Positions 22,880 to 32,225 of a stretch of DNA of 64,000 nucleotides are shown here, in pieces (position 1 is the stretch's first letter; every line of letters starts with the position of its first letter). The notes beneath the pieces are model-generated. The model was not told the DNA's origin. It saw only the letters and a list, made by a program, of their open reading frames with translations, and searched no databases. The position numbers and the translations under genes were made by a program. The DNA is from Litoditis marina (Eukaryota; Nematoda; Chromadorea; Rhabditida; Rhabditidae): contig CAXIWQ010000173.1 in NCBI GenBank assembly GCA_964036275.1, forward strand, positions 95,915 through 159,914. Direction: 5' to 3'.

Positions 22880-22945
22880 TCGAAACTCCACTCAGTATGC
22901 TTTCGCGCCGAAATTTCTGCTGTGTAGTAGGGGCGGCGCTCACGC
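22880..22945 (+). other. Central single-copy spacer of the palindrome (66 bp)
   Basis: The arms stop matching after CTTATCTGT on the left and resume at ACAGATAAAAC on the right. The 66 bp between them are the only single-copy sequence of the element outside the secondary insertion. No frame or motif was recognised. A spacer of this size would act as the loop if the arms paired. Confidence 0.85.
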
Positions 22946-23846
22946 ACAGATAAAACTGCTATTGGAGCGTGTTTTTCGTCACTCATGCATATTTCATGAG
23001 TAATATTCACTTTCACTTCAGTTTTTTTCGACTGTGAACTTAGCAACTTCGTCGCAGCATATTTCTACCATTTTTAGCGTGCATATTTCACGCTCTATTA
23101 TTTACTGTCTCTCCAATATTTTTGAATTAGATGGTCATTCTCTATTCCGCCCCTCAAGTTGATGAACTAATCCAACTAAACGAATTCCGGGCGGCCTCAA
23201 TAAGAGGTTTTAGAACATCTCGCAGAGTGACGAAACGTGTTAAACGTGTCAAACGTGAACACATGTGTCCTCGCATTTGCTAAAGTCGCGGTCATTTATT
23301 GCGTTTTATATGAAATCGATATTTCGAAAGTGATCGTACTCAGTGATAGAGTAAAGATAGTTTTTTACTTTCCTTGCACTTGTGGTAGTAGGCTTTTTTC
23401 TTATCTCATCACGAATCTCTATAACATCTATCAAGAGATGAACTTATTTTTCTAGAGTTGAGCATACTTATATACTCTAGCACATATATTGCAGGACACA
23501 TCCTTTTTTCAACTGTTTGTACTTTGATCTTTACGGTACTCACGAAGAGCTCTATTTCAGTATTTCAAACCATTTATATTATGCTGTATTTACATTTTGT
23601 AACTGTCATGAGCATTACGGAAATTGCTCTCCACTCTCCCAGTGACGGGGTAAAAAAATGTTTGCTTTCAAGAGTTTTCAATTGGCTTTCTTGGCCCACT
23701 TGAAAGTGTCTGGTGTCTGGAGGAAGAAATTTAATAACCTTATCTATCCTCTCTTTGTGAGGTTCAATTTCGAAACTTGAGAAACCAATATTTCGAAAGG
23801 TTCACAGCTGTGTGACCCCTTGGTGTCACTGGTGGGTGACCAGACG
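22946..23846. other. Arm segment next to the palindrome centre (right)
   Basis: Inverse of 21979-22879. Differences from the left include one C/A substitution (GTTTTCAATTGG here, matching TTGCAAACTC on the left) and one T/C substitution near 23200. Nothing further was recognised. Confidence 0.45.
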
Positions 23847-24032
23847 TCACTGGGGGGGAGACATTGTGGTGCGCTCTCCTGCGCGATACCATTGTGCCAC
23901 TCTAGAAAACCCCTTAGAGGACAGGATTTTCACAACCTCGTCAAAACGAATCGTTTCAGGCACTACAAAAGAATCAACATTACCATTATCTCGCCCTCTT
24001 GAAGCAAAAATGAGAACATTTTCGTCCAACAT
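23847..24032 (-). CDS. Possible short ORF or exon, 61 residues, right arm copy
   Basis: Mirror of 21793-21978 with an identical predicted product and the same acceptor-like sequence before it. Coding status uncertain. Confidence 0.25.
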   Translation of the reverse strand: MLDENVLIFASRGRDNGNVDSFVVPETIRFDEVVKILSSKGFSRVAQWYRAGERTTMSPPQ

Positions 24033-24602
24033 GATTTGCAGCGCTGGTGTAAAACAATTCACGTGATGCGTATCGAATAAAACTCATTAGGGGTGTTTCG
24101 CCCGATTAGTGTAACTGTCGTAAGTTTCGATATTCGACCAATTGTGTGAGTAGATTGGCATACTTTCAGCCGAAAACTGGCTCCAACCCATGTATTCGTG
24201 CAAAATATGCTGGCAGGCTTCATTTGCATCATACTCAATGATCGAATACCAAGATTAAATAATCGAAACTCGATTAATTTTTTATTGAGTGTCGATAAAT
24301 TTCGTGTATTTCCCAACGGTGTACCCGTGCCCGAGCTGATCACTCTGCATAAGCGATAATTTTATGGATGAGTATTTTTATAGTACACTGAGGGAAATCA
24401 CATTATTGCAATAATTCAATGTGTTATGTGAGTTGACCTTTTCCAGCTCGATACAAAGCCAGCTGTAAAAAGAGCAAAATTGTTTGCCCTGTATGGTATC
24501 TTTCAAATTTCCCAAGAAGGCTAATTGGCAGCTTGCAGTAGGTTTTGCATGGGCATCACACCAAGAAAAAATATAGTTATCCACTGTTTCAGTTGCGTTC
24601 TG

Positions 24603-24660
24603 CAAATCGACCCCGGATCAAATCGACCCCGGATCCAAATCCACCCGGATCCAAATCCAT
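24603..24660 (-). repeat. 17-bp GC-rich minisatellite, right arm
   Basis: Inverse copy of 21166-21225 with two units shortened by one base (CCCGGATC and GGATCAAATC). The length changes relative to the left arm fit replication slippage or reading errors in the repeat. Confidence 0.8.
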
Positions 24661-24875
24661 CTGGTCACCACGGTCTCACTTATCACCATCAAAGTTAACG
24701 AAGCACAGTAGATAAATGTTTTGCTTTCCACGGAAACTTAAGTCGAGTCACTAACTCGAAGTATTAAAATTACCTCGATATCCAGCACACATAGCTCTGG
24801 ACTGGAAAAATTACTGTATTGCTCGTAAAAGTAGAGAAAAAACTAATAATGTAGCGTCTGTAAAGGCCTACAGTA

Positions 24876-25142
24876 ATGCTTCCGTTTCGTTTTTCATCTG
24901 TTCTTTTCTTATTTCTCACAATAAATCCAACGCTACGTGTCTACAATGTGGTGAACTATCAGTTCATGTACCCACATGCGGTGTGTCACCACTGTCACCC
25001 AGTTATGACCTGGCACCGTAACAAAAGTCGTGAAAGTAGTGAGTTCACCTTGATTGAGGACCTGATCACAGTCTGGCCACATAGTTGCCCGCTTTCCGTG
25101 TTCAAGCATAGTGGGAGGGGGGCCCGAATCTGGGTCAGGTAG
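24876..25142 (+). CDS. Hypothetical secreted-type ORF, 88 residues, right arm copy
   Basis: Mirror of 20682-20948 with an identical predicted product. The ATG follows CCTACAGTA, which resembles a weak 3' splice acceptor. The TATAAAAG box at 25328 lies downstream of the stop and so cannot be its promoter. Function unknown. Confidence 0.3.
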   Translation: MLPFRFSSVLFLFLTINPTLRVYNVVNYQFMYPHAVCHHCHPVMTWHRNKSRESSEFTLIEDLITVWPHSCPLSVFKHSGRGARIWVR

Positions 25143-25327
25143 TGTCCAGACGTGTGTTAAATCTCAGAAATAGTGTGTTAAATCTATTTTTCCTTAATTT
25201 TACCTCATTTGCTTGCTTTTTTCGAAAACATAGAAAAATCGATAATCCTCAGTCACCAACAACACATCAGAACAAGTTGCCTCAGGGCTGGTTTTTAACG
25301 ATGCAGGGGGCTGTCGCGAACGGTGGG

Positions 25328-25335
25328 TATAAAAG
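25328..25335 (+). promoter_or_regulatory. TATA box candidate (TATAAAAG), right arm
   Basis: Inverse copy of 20489-20496. A possible 5' splice site, CTAGGTAGGT, lies about 130 bp downstream at 25457-25466, so an intron-containing transcript directed to the right end cannot be excluded. Confidence 0.4.
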
Positions 25336-26447
25336 CGCAACATTTTCCCTCAAATTGACAACTGCGCAAAAATGCGAAACTTTTTTTGACGCAGAGAAAA
25401 GTTGAGAAGTGCAATACCATCAAGCATTGAGAGCTCGCTACCAATGGTCTGTATACTAGGTAGGTATAGTCTGTTTCACGCAACAATAGCCCTCTACAGT
25501 AAGCTTGCGAATCTTTCAAGCAAATTTTTGATATCTTCTAGGTATCGAAAACAGTTTAACTTTGTGATTTTGTTCTCCACATTGGTCAAAACGAGCCTAG
25601 AGAACAGCGAATCTATAAGTTTGTCTGTTCAATAGATAAACAGCCTAAACAGTAAACAAACAGTAGATTACTGTAGAAAGTCATCGATTGTGAAACGGAG
25701 TATATATAGTGGACGTGATCACGCCATTAGGTTCAGCTTGGAACTGACCTTTATAAGAGACTTTGCTACGGTGCCTGCGACCTTGATAGTTTACGGAAAT
25801 GTATCATCTCAGATAATTATCGATTTTTCGAGTTTCGAAATACAAATTATTTTTCAAATTTCGCGATCATTTCGAAATATTGAAAGAAATATAGATTTCA
25901 TTCGCAAATATATCAAAGTAGTAGTGCACGCGAAACGAAGGCAAATAATGTTTTAAACCACCGCACATTACCAAACTTATCTCATATGAAATATAATGTA
26001 GTAGTTTTTGTTAACGGAGCTTTGTCTGACATTTTTCAATAGTTCACAGCAACTTCGGATTTGATACGAAGTCGAATACGATCGAAGGATCTGAGAAGAA
26101 AAAAAGACGTAACGAATGAATGGAGTGGAAGCGTAATATATGTACGCTAACAAGTAGAATTATGCTAAACGAAATAGTTAATGTTGGAAAAATCTCGAAA
26201 AACACCACCGCCCTATCTAAAAATGTAGGAATATATTATTAACTCATGAATTATGCATACAGAGATTATAGAAAAATGCGTTTCAATAATGGCGTTCTCT
26301 GCCCAAAACGTATAAAGGCCACTTTCGTGCCCCTTTTGCCCACGGCATAAATCTTTCGATTACCGAGTTGATACATAAAAACAGGACAGTTTTTACATGG
26401 GACGGTTATCCATAGTCTAGTAAAGGGTGGTGTTTAGTGGTGTTCCA

Positions 26448-26524
26448 ATAATTCAGTGGTAATTTAGTGATGATTCAGTGAAAGTTTAGTTATAATTTAA
26501 TGACATTTCAGTATTTTTTCAGAT
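26448..26524 (-). repeat. Phased 11-bp iteron array, right arm
   Basis: Inverse copy of 19294-19370. ATTCAGTG, ATTTAGTG, ATTCAGTG, GTTTAGTT, ATTTAATG, TTTCAGTA and TTTCAGAT start at 26451, 26462, 26473, 26484, 26495, 26506 and 26517, keeping the exact 11-bp period. Confidence 0.6.
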
Positions 26525-27443
26525 AGTGATAGTGTACTTACGCTTGTACTAGGAACCGTATCTCTATAATGTACGATACAAGTAATTGTCGGTAAATGAT
26601 AGAGTCATTTATCATGTTTTGAGATGGAAGTTTCTGAATTTATACACGGACAGATGGAAAAACCTCACTATCGAATAAGAATAATAGAAGCGAAAAAGGT
26701 CACTGTAATGCAGCAATCCTATATATCTCCCTACTGTTTTGTTTCCATCTTACGTACTAACCTTTTGTCACATCTCTGATTGCGGAAATTCTGGCAATGT
26801 TTTGAATGTATTTATGCATTTTTATAGACAATTTAGAAAACTAGTACGTAGGTGAGCTTGGTCTATCAGTACATGCGCAAGGACGCGCCCGTACGCGGCA
26901 TTTCGAGACAAAAAGTCGACATCTAGATGAATTATAGTCTTTTTAATGTTAAAAGTATGGACTAATCAGCTCAAACCTCCAAATTTAAGAAGAACGGACC
27001 CTTCAAGTAGTGGTACAAGCGTTTCAGTAGTAAAAAATCACACTGCAGTCACTGAATCGATGTTGAAGCGGCAGTGAATGTTTGCTGAAATATTGATGAT
27101 GAATTTCACTGATCGTAGTTCACTAAATTACCGACAGTAGTGAATCTGTTACTATGTTTGTGGCCTTGGTGTAAGACACATCGGTCCACTTGTGATTATG
27201 TGTCTTACCCTGTGTAAAAAGATTCATTTCTACGCCTGCATGGCTTCTTTTCGACACAGTAAGTAGCCTATGAGATTGGCAGCTGGCTCTCTTAGTAACG
27301 GCCAGAACACCGGAAAACACTGTGCTAGCACCAAACTACATCTTTCGAGCTACGTTCTCCAAATTCGTAATATTCTAGGCACTCTTTAAAGAGATTTATC
27401 TGTTTCGTCATTTCATCAACACAACATTTTCGTGTATGAGTAT
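26525..27443. other. Arm segment without a supported gene (right)
   Basis: Inverse of 18375-19293, with the same scattered AGTG-type motifs. A 65-codon frame at 27123-27320 starts at CAC read as GTG and is not supported as a gene. Confidence 0.45.
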
Positions 27444-27833
27444 TTACTGAGAATTATCTACTTCGTGTTCACGTTCATACACAAAATCGATCAACGAGTT
27501 ATCTAACGAGTTATCATATTCGTGTATGAATAAATCATCCTCATTGAAACTCGAGTCGGAGCTCCATCCTTCTTCGTCGTCGTCCACGACTGACACTACT
27601 TCTCCGTCCTGATGTACATCCAGAAAACTGATAAGTTCCATGAAAAACTCTTGAACTAGGTCGGAAACGTTTATAGGCTGATCTCCAATAGGTGCATTAA
27701 CCAACGTTGGCTGCCATTCTGAATTTTCGAATTCAATTTCAAAACGGAGCGGGTCTTTTAGGATTTCCATATTACTGAAATCAGTACGCTGATCTTCCCC
27801 AGCAGAATACACGACAGGTGGTTGCCACTCCAT
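27444..27833 (-). CDS. Acidic 129-residue cargo protein, right arm copy
   Basis: Inverse copy of the gene at 17985-18374, with an identical predicted protein of 129 residues and the same ATG context and stop. Both copies are read toward the centre of the palindrome, so they converge. The copy is 410 bp from the secondary insertion, which lies upstream of it, so its 5' region may have lost distal promoter elements that the left copy keeps. Identity of the two copies fits either very recent arm duplication or gene conversion. Function unknown. Confidence 0.55.
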   Translation of the reverse strand: MEWQPPVVYSAGEDQRTDFSNMEILKDPLRFEIEFENSEWQPTLVNAPIGDQPINVSDLVQEFFMELISFLDVHQDGEVVSVVDDDEEGWSSDSSFNEDDLFIHEYDNSLDNSLIDFVYEREHEVDNSQ

Positions 27834-28246
27834 AGTTTCGAATGTTCTTTTCGTAATCCTGATTCTCGTCTATTCAAAACGCAACCGTCTGACAGTACCG
27901 AAACTGGGGACGTGGCTGACGACTGTGATTGATCCTTTCCTTACTTACGGAAAGAAAGAGTTACAGATATGCGAAATCAAGTTTTCGGCCAGAGTGTATT
28001 TGCCTCGAGTACAGTTGCGAGAGATTTCTGACGAAACCAGCCTTAGTTCTTCTCACTTATTTGGAGCTTTCTATTTTCTTTTCACAACTTGTTGTGTTGT
28101 ATTTGTGGATTTTTTCTATAAGTGTTGTTACTATATAAATGAATTTTTAAGAAAAACTAAGAAATTGAAATTAAGTTACGAAAAAATAATGAGCAACCGA
28201 TTGTGAAAACAAGCCTTGAAAGTCTTGAACGGGTTTCGGAAAATCG

Positions 28247-28269
28247 CGCGCAGCGCGAAGCGCTGTGCG
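28247..28269. other. GC-rich 10-bp-stem hairpin at the 5' end of the secondary insertion
   Basis: CGCGCAGCGC (28247-28256) and GCGCTGTGCG (28260-28269) pair around a GAA loop, with one G-T pair. The hairpin is 3 bp from the insertion boundary. It stands out in an AT-rich context. Confidence 0.75.
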
Positions 28270-28491
28270 AGATTTGTCTTTGGTCCGGCTAATGCGCGCC
28301 TCCGCTTTTTTAGTTTTCCCATAAAAAGACTGAAATTTGCAAAACAGAACTTTTACAAACTGGGGAAGTTTCTACAGCATATTTGCAAAGTGTGCCCCAA
28401 ATTTTATCAAAATCGGTTGAGTTTGAGCCAAGTTATGAAGTTTTCGCTTCATCAAGAGCGCCAACTTCCGTCGTGTGTGGGTGGGTGGGTT
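28270..28491. other. Unique lead-in of the secondary insertion
   Basis: Starts with AGATTTGTCTTTGG, related to the sequence near the inverse of the right end (GTGAGATTTGTCTTCTG). It then has an AT-rich dispersed-repeat style stretch (TTTATCAAAATCGGTTGAG) and a GTGGGTGGGTGGG run near 28480. No gene seen. Confidence 0.55.
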
Positions 28492-30680
28492 GTGACAAGG
28501 GAAAATTCCCAGTTTAAGGGTTTCTACTGAATCGATTTCGTTGAAAATTGTGGAAGACATGTGATACCTACTCAAACCCTGGCGGACCAAAAAAAAATTA
28601 GGAAAAAATTGTTTTTGTCAAAGTTATAGATGTTTTCGGAGTGTGTAATCGTGATAAGGGAAAATTCCCAGTTTAAGGGTTTCTACCGAATCGATTTCGT
28701 TGAAAATTGTGAAAGACATGTGATACCTACTCAAACCCTGGCGGACCAAAAAAAAATTAGGAAAAAATTGTTTTTGTCAAAGTTATAGATGTTTTCGGAG
28801 TGTGTAATCGTGATAAGGGAAAATTCCCAGTTTAAGGGTTTCTACCGAATCGATTTCGTTGAAAATTGTGAAAGACATGTGATACCTACTCAAACCCTGG
28901 CGGACCAAAAAAAAATTAGGAAAAAATTGTTTTTGTCAAAGTTATAGATGTTTTCGGAGTGTGTAATCGTGATAAGGGAAAATTCCCAGTTTAAGGGTTT
29001 CTACCGAATCGATTTCGTTGAAAATTGTGAAAGACATGTGATACCTACTCAAACCCTGGCGGACCAAAAAAAAATTAGGAAAAAATTGTTTTTGTCAAAG
29101 TTATAGATGTTTTCGGAGTGTGTAATCGTGATAAGGGAAAATTCCCAGTTTAAGGGTTTCTACCGAATCGATTTCGTTGAAAATTGTGGAAGACATGTGA
29201 TACCTACTCAAACCCTGGCGGACCAAAAAAAAATTAGGAAAAAATTGTTTTTGTCAAAGTTATAGATGTTTTCGGAGTGTGTAATCGTGATAAGGGAAAA
29301 TTCCCAGTTTAAGGGTTTCTACCGAATCGATTTCGTTGAAAATTGTGAAAGACATGTGATACCTACTCAAACCCTGGCGGACCAAAAAAAAATTAGGAAA
29401 AAATTGTTTTTGTCAAAGTTATAGATGTTTTCGGAGTGTGTAATCGTGATAAGGGAAAATTCCCAGTTTAAGGGTTTCTACCGAATCGATTTCGTTGAAA
29501 ATTGTGAAAGACATGTGATACCTACTCAAACCCTGGCGGACCAAAAAAAAATTAGGAAAAAATTGTTTTTGTCAAAGTTATAGATGTTTTCGGAGTGTGT
29601 AATCGTGATAAGGGAAAATTCCCAGTTTAAGGGTTTCTACCGAATCGATTTCGTTGAAAATTGTGAAAGACATGTGATACCTACTCAAACCCTGGCGGAC
29701 CAAAAAAAAATTAGGAAAAAATTGTTTTTGTCAAAGTTATAGATGTTTTCGGAGTGTGTAATCGTGATAAGGGAAAATTCCCAGTTTAAGGGTTTCTACC
29801 GAATCGATTTCGTTGAAAATTGTGAAAGACATGTGATACCTACTCAAACCCTGGCGGACCAAAAAAAAATTAGGAAAAAATTGTTTTTGTCAAAGTTATA
29901 GATGTTTTCGGAGTGTGTAATCGTGATAAGGGAAAATTCCCAGTTTAAGGGTTTCTACCGAATCGATTTCGTTGAAAATTGTGAAAGACATGTGATACCT
30001 ACTCAAACCCTGGCGGACCAAAAAAAAATTAGGAAAAAATTGTTTTTGTCAAAGTTATAGATGTTTTCGGAGTGTGTAATCGTGATAAGGGAAAATTCCC
30101 AGTTTAAGGGTTTCTACCGAATCGATTTCGTTGAAAATTGTGAAAGACATGTGATACCTACTCAAACCCTGGCGGACCAAAAAAAAATTAGGAAAAAATT
30201 GTTTTTGTCAAAGTTATAGATGTTTTCGGAGTGTGTAATCGTGATAAGGGAAAATTCCCAGTTTAAGGGTTTCTACCGAATCGATTTCGTTGAAAATTGT
30301 GAAAGACATGTGATACCTACTCAAACCCTGGCGGACCAAAAAAAAATTAGGAAAAAATTGTTTTTGTCAAAGTTATAGATGTTTTCGGAGTGTGTAATCG
30401 TGATAAGGGAAAATTCCCAGTTTAAGGGTTTCTACCGAATCGATTTCGTTGAAAATTGTGAAAGACATGTGATACCTACTCAAACCCTGGCGGACCAAAA
30501 AAAAATTAGGAAAAAATTGTTTTTGTCAAAGTTATAGATGTTTTCGGAGTGTGTAATCGTGATAAGGGAAAATTCCCAGTTTAAGGGTTTCTACTGAATC
30601 GATTTTGTTGAAAATTGTGGAAGACATGTGATACCTACTCAAACCCTGGCGGACCGAAAAAAAAGTTATAGACATTTTTC
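28492..30680 (+). repeat. 159-bp satellite, 14 copies
   Basis: GTGATAAGG (GTGACAAGG in the first copy) starts at 28492 and recurs every 159 bp to 30559, which gives 13 full periods and a truncated fourteenth copy. Internal copies are almost identical; edge copies carry CTACTGAATCG in place of CTACCGAATCG, and the fifth shares GTGGAAGAC with the two edge copies. The last copy lacks about 24 bp (TTAGG to GTCAA) before GTTATAGAC. Homogeneous centre and diverged edges are typical of unequal exchange. It is unrelated to the 130-bp satellite. Each copy contains GGGAAAATTCCC, a perfect 12-bp palindrome. Confidence 0.95.
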
Positions 30681-30864
30681 TAAAAGTGTCTGCGTCTCTC
30701 CATTCAGCACGCTCTCTCACTCTCTCTGTCCGGTCGATAACTCAAACTGTACTGTAACGTACTGTAACGTAGAGAAACAATTACCGATTTGCTTGAAAAT
30801 TGAAATATGATGCCAACGTGCAATTTGTTTGAATATGAAGTATTGTATTTCTGACGTCCTTCAG
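30681..30864. other. Unique spacer within the secondary insertion
   Basis: Contains a CT-rich stretch (CACGCTCTCTCACTCTCTCTG, split around 30710-30731) and two copies of ACTGTAACGT near 30750-30770. No gene seen. Confidence 0.5.
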
Positions 30865-31310
30865 GATTCTGGAGACCAGATGACGTCATTTTTGAAAAGT
30901 GCAAAGTTGACGTCACATATATTTTCAAATGATGGTAATATCTTAGAAAGCGTCAACTAACAGTGAAACTCAATCTAGGAGTGACGTATTCTGGGATTCT
31001 GGAGACCAGATGACGTCATTTTTGAAAAGTGCAAAGTTGACGTCAGATATATTTTCAAATGGTGAAAATATCTTAAAAATGGTATATTAACGATGAAACT
31101 CTGTCTAAATATGACGTATTCTGGAATTCAGAAGGCCAGATGACGTCAACTTTTAAAAAAATTAACGTCACATATATTTTCAAATGCTGAAAATATCTCA
31201 AAAATGGTATATTAACGATGAAACTTTGTCTAAATATGACGTATTCTGGGATTCGGAAGGGCAGACGACAAAAGTTTTTAGAACTGCAATGTTGACGTCA
31301 TATTTTTTCG
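30865..31310 (+). repeat. Degenerate ~130-bp tandem repeat carrying TGACGTCA sites
   Basis: About 3.5 diverged units begin with GATTCTGGAGACCAGA or close variants; TGACGTATTCTGG recurs at 30982, 31112 and 31237 (130 and 125 bp apart). Six perfect TGACGTCA palindromes are present at 30881, 30908, 31011, 31038, 31141 and 31293, and a seventh near-match, TAACGTCA, at 31163. TGACGTCA is the consensus site of CREB/ATF-type bZIP proteins. The similar period to the main satellite is a coincidence; the sequences do not match. Confidence 0.8.
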
Positions 31311-31412
31311 AATGATGGTAATTCTTGACAAGTGGTTCATTGAGAGAACAATTTTATCTGCACCGTACAGATCAAACTACATACCTTCGGCATGTATACA
31401 AAAAGAGAAAAA
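31311..31412. other. Short unique segment before the inverted-repeat module
   Basis: AT-rich, with a local palindrome around CATACCTTCGGCATGTATAC. No gene seen. Confidence 0.4.
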
Positions 31413-31939
31413 TTCATGAAAAAGTGGGGGCCCAACGACTGTGAGATTTGTCTTCTGCTGTGCGCCCCTTAGACAGCTACTCTAAAATGGAGCAGCTACT
31501 GCTACAAAAACCGAAAAATAATAATATACTCAAGTATAACTGTTCATCACAAACATACAAAAGTCGTAAAATATTTTTTCAAACCTGTAAACTAGAATCT
31601 ACAAATCACAGATGTTAACTCAACGTAGTCAATTATAAATTTTCTGGTGTTGCGGACAAAGGTTTGCAGTTTTTTGTCGTTACTTCAACTCCAGGTGCTA
31701 CGCTTGTCATATTATTCAACAGTTGTTCTCTCTTTCGCAGCTGTGATTTGTAGAATCTAGTTTACAGGTTTGAAAAAATATTTTACGACTTTTGTATGTT
31801 TGTGATGAACAGTTATACTTGAGTATATTATTATTTTTCGGTTTTTGTAGCAGTAGCTGCTCCATTTTAGAGTAGCTGTCTAAGGGGCGCACAGCAGAAG
31901 ACAAATCTCACAGTCGTTGGGCCCCCACTTTTTCATGAA
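31413..31939. mobile_element. 527-bp inverted-repeat module (MITE-like)
   Basis: Arms of 199 bp at 31413-31611 and 31741-31939 are exact inverses apart from one base that I saw (AGAATC against AGATTC), around a 129-bp spacer. The ends read TTCATGAAAAAGTGGGGG and its inverse. TTCATGAA is itself palindromic, so it could be either the tip of the inverted repeat or an 8-bp duplicated target of a hAT-like element. The right tip is also the right edge of the whole 3.7-kb insertion. No coding capacity. Confidence 0.85.
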
Positions 31940-31973
31940 TATATAATAATTCTCTTTGAAGGCTTGAGTCGTT

Positions 31974-32225
31974 TCAGACCGCGGTAGATGGAATAAGTCC
32001 AGGAGTAATTAGACCAAACAGGAAAAACTCGAATAGATTCGAATAGATATTCGAAAATATTTGCAAAATTTGAGTTACATGTGGATGAGTTATCGTAACT
32101 TTTCTGAAATTGTCCTGTTTCCTCAAATTGACACAATAAACTGCAACTGGTACAATTGAACTTTTTGTAAGTCTTTCAGAGGTAATTGTTTCATAATCTG
32201 ATGCTATTTCCTGTAATTGCTTCAT
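31974..32225 (-). CDS. Small hypothetical ORF, 83 residues, right arm copy
   Basis: Mirror copy of the frame at 17290-17541 with the same predicted protein. In this arm the 3' side lies only about 35 bp from the secondary insertion ending at 31939, so any downstream sequence or poly(A) signal would differ from the left copy. Function unknown; coding status uncertain. Confidence 0.25.
   Translation of the reverse strand: MKQLQEIASDYETITSERLTKSSIVPVAVYCVNLRKQDNFRKVTITHPHVTQILQIFSNIYSNLFEFFLFGLITPGLIPSTAV

Larger units (their letters stand above)
28244..31939. mobile_element. 3.7-kb secondary insertion in the right arm, composite
   Basis: The left arm reads GGAAAATATATAATAATTC (inverse of 17564-17582). 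In the right arm GGAAAA (to 28243) and TATATAATAATTC (from 31940) are separated by 3696 bp. The insertion lies exactly between A and T, starts with TC and has a GC-rich hairpin at its 5' end, which recalls Helitron-type elements, but the right end is CATGAA and not CTRR. The junction can also be read as a 3-bp duplication of AAT. Inside are a 159-bp satellite, a CRE-containing repeat and a terminal inverted-repeat module. Tandem repeats inside a non-coding shell are known from non-autonomous Helitron and Helentron relatives. No transposase or helicase frame is present. Confidence 0.75.

Noticed and set aside
28216..28530. 104-codon frame across the left edge of the secondary insertion
   Set aside because: It starts at TTG in arm DNA and runs through the junction, hairpin and satellite, so it is a chimera of unrelated sequences.
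30865..31310. Relationship between the CRE repeat and the 130-bp satellite
   Set aside because: The periods are similar, but no shared motif order was found.
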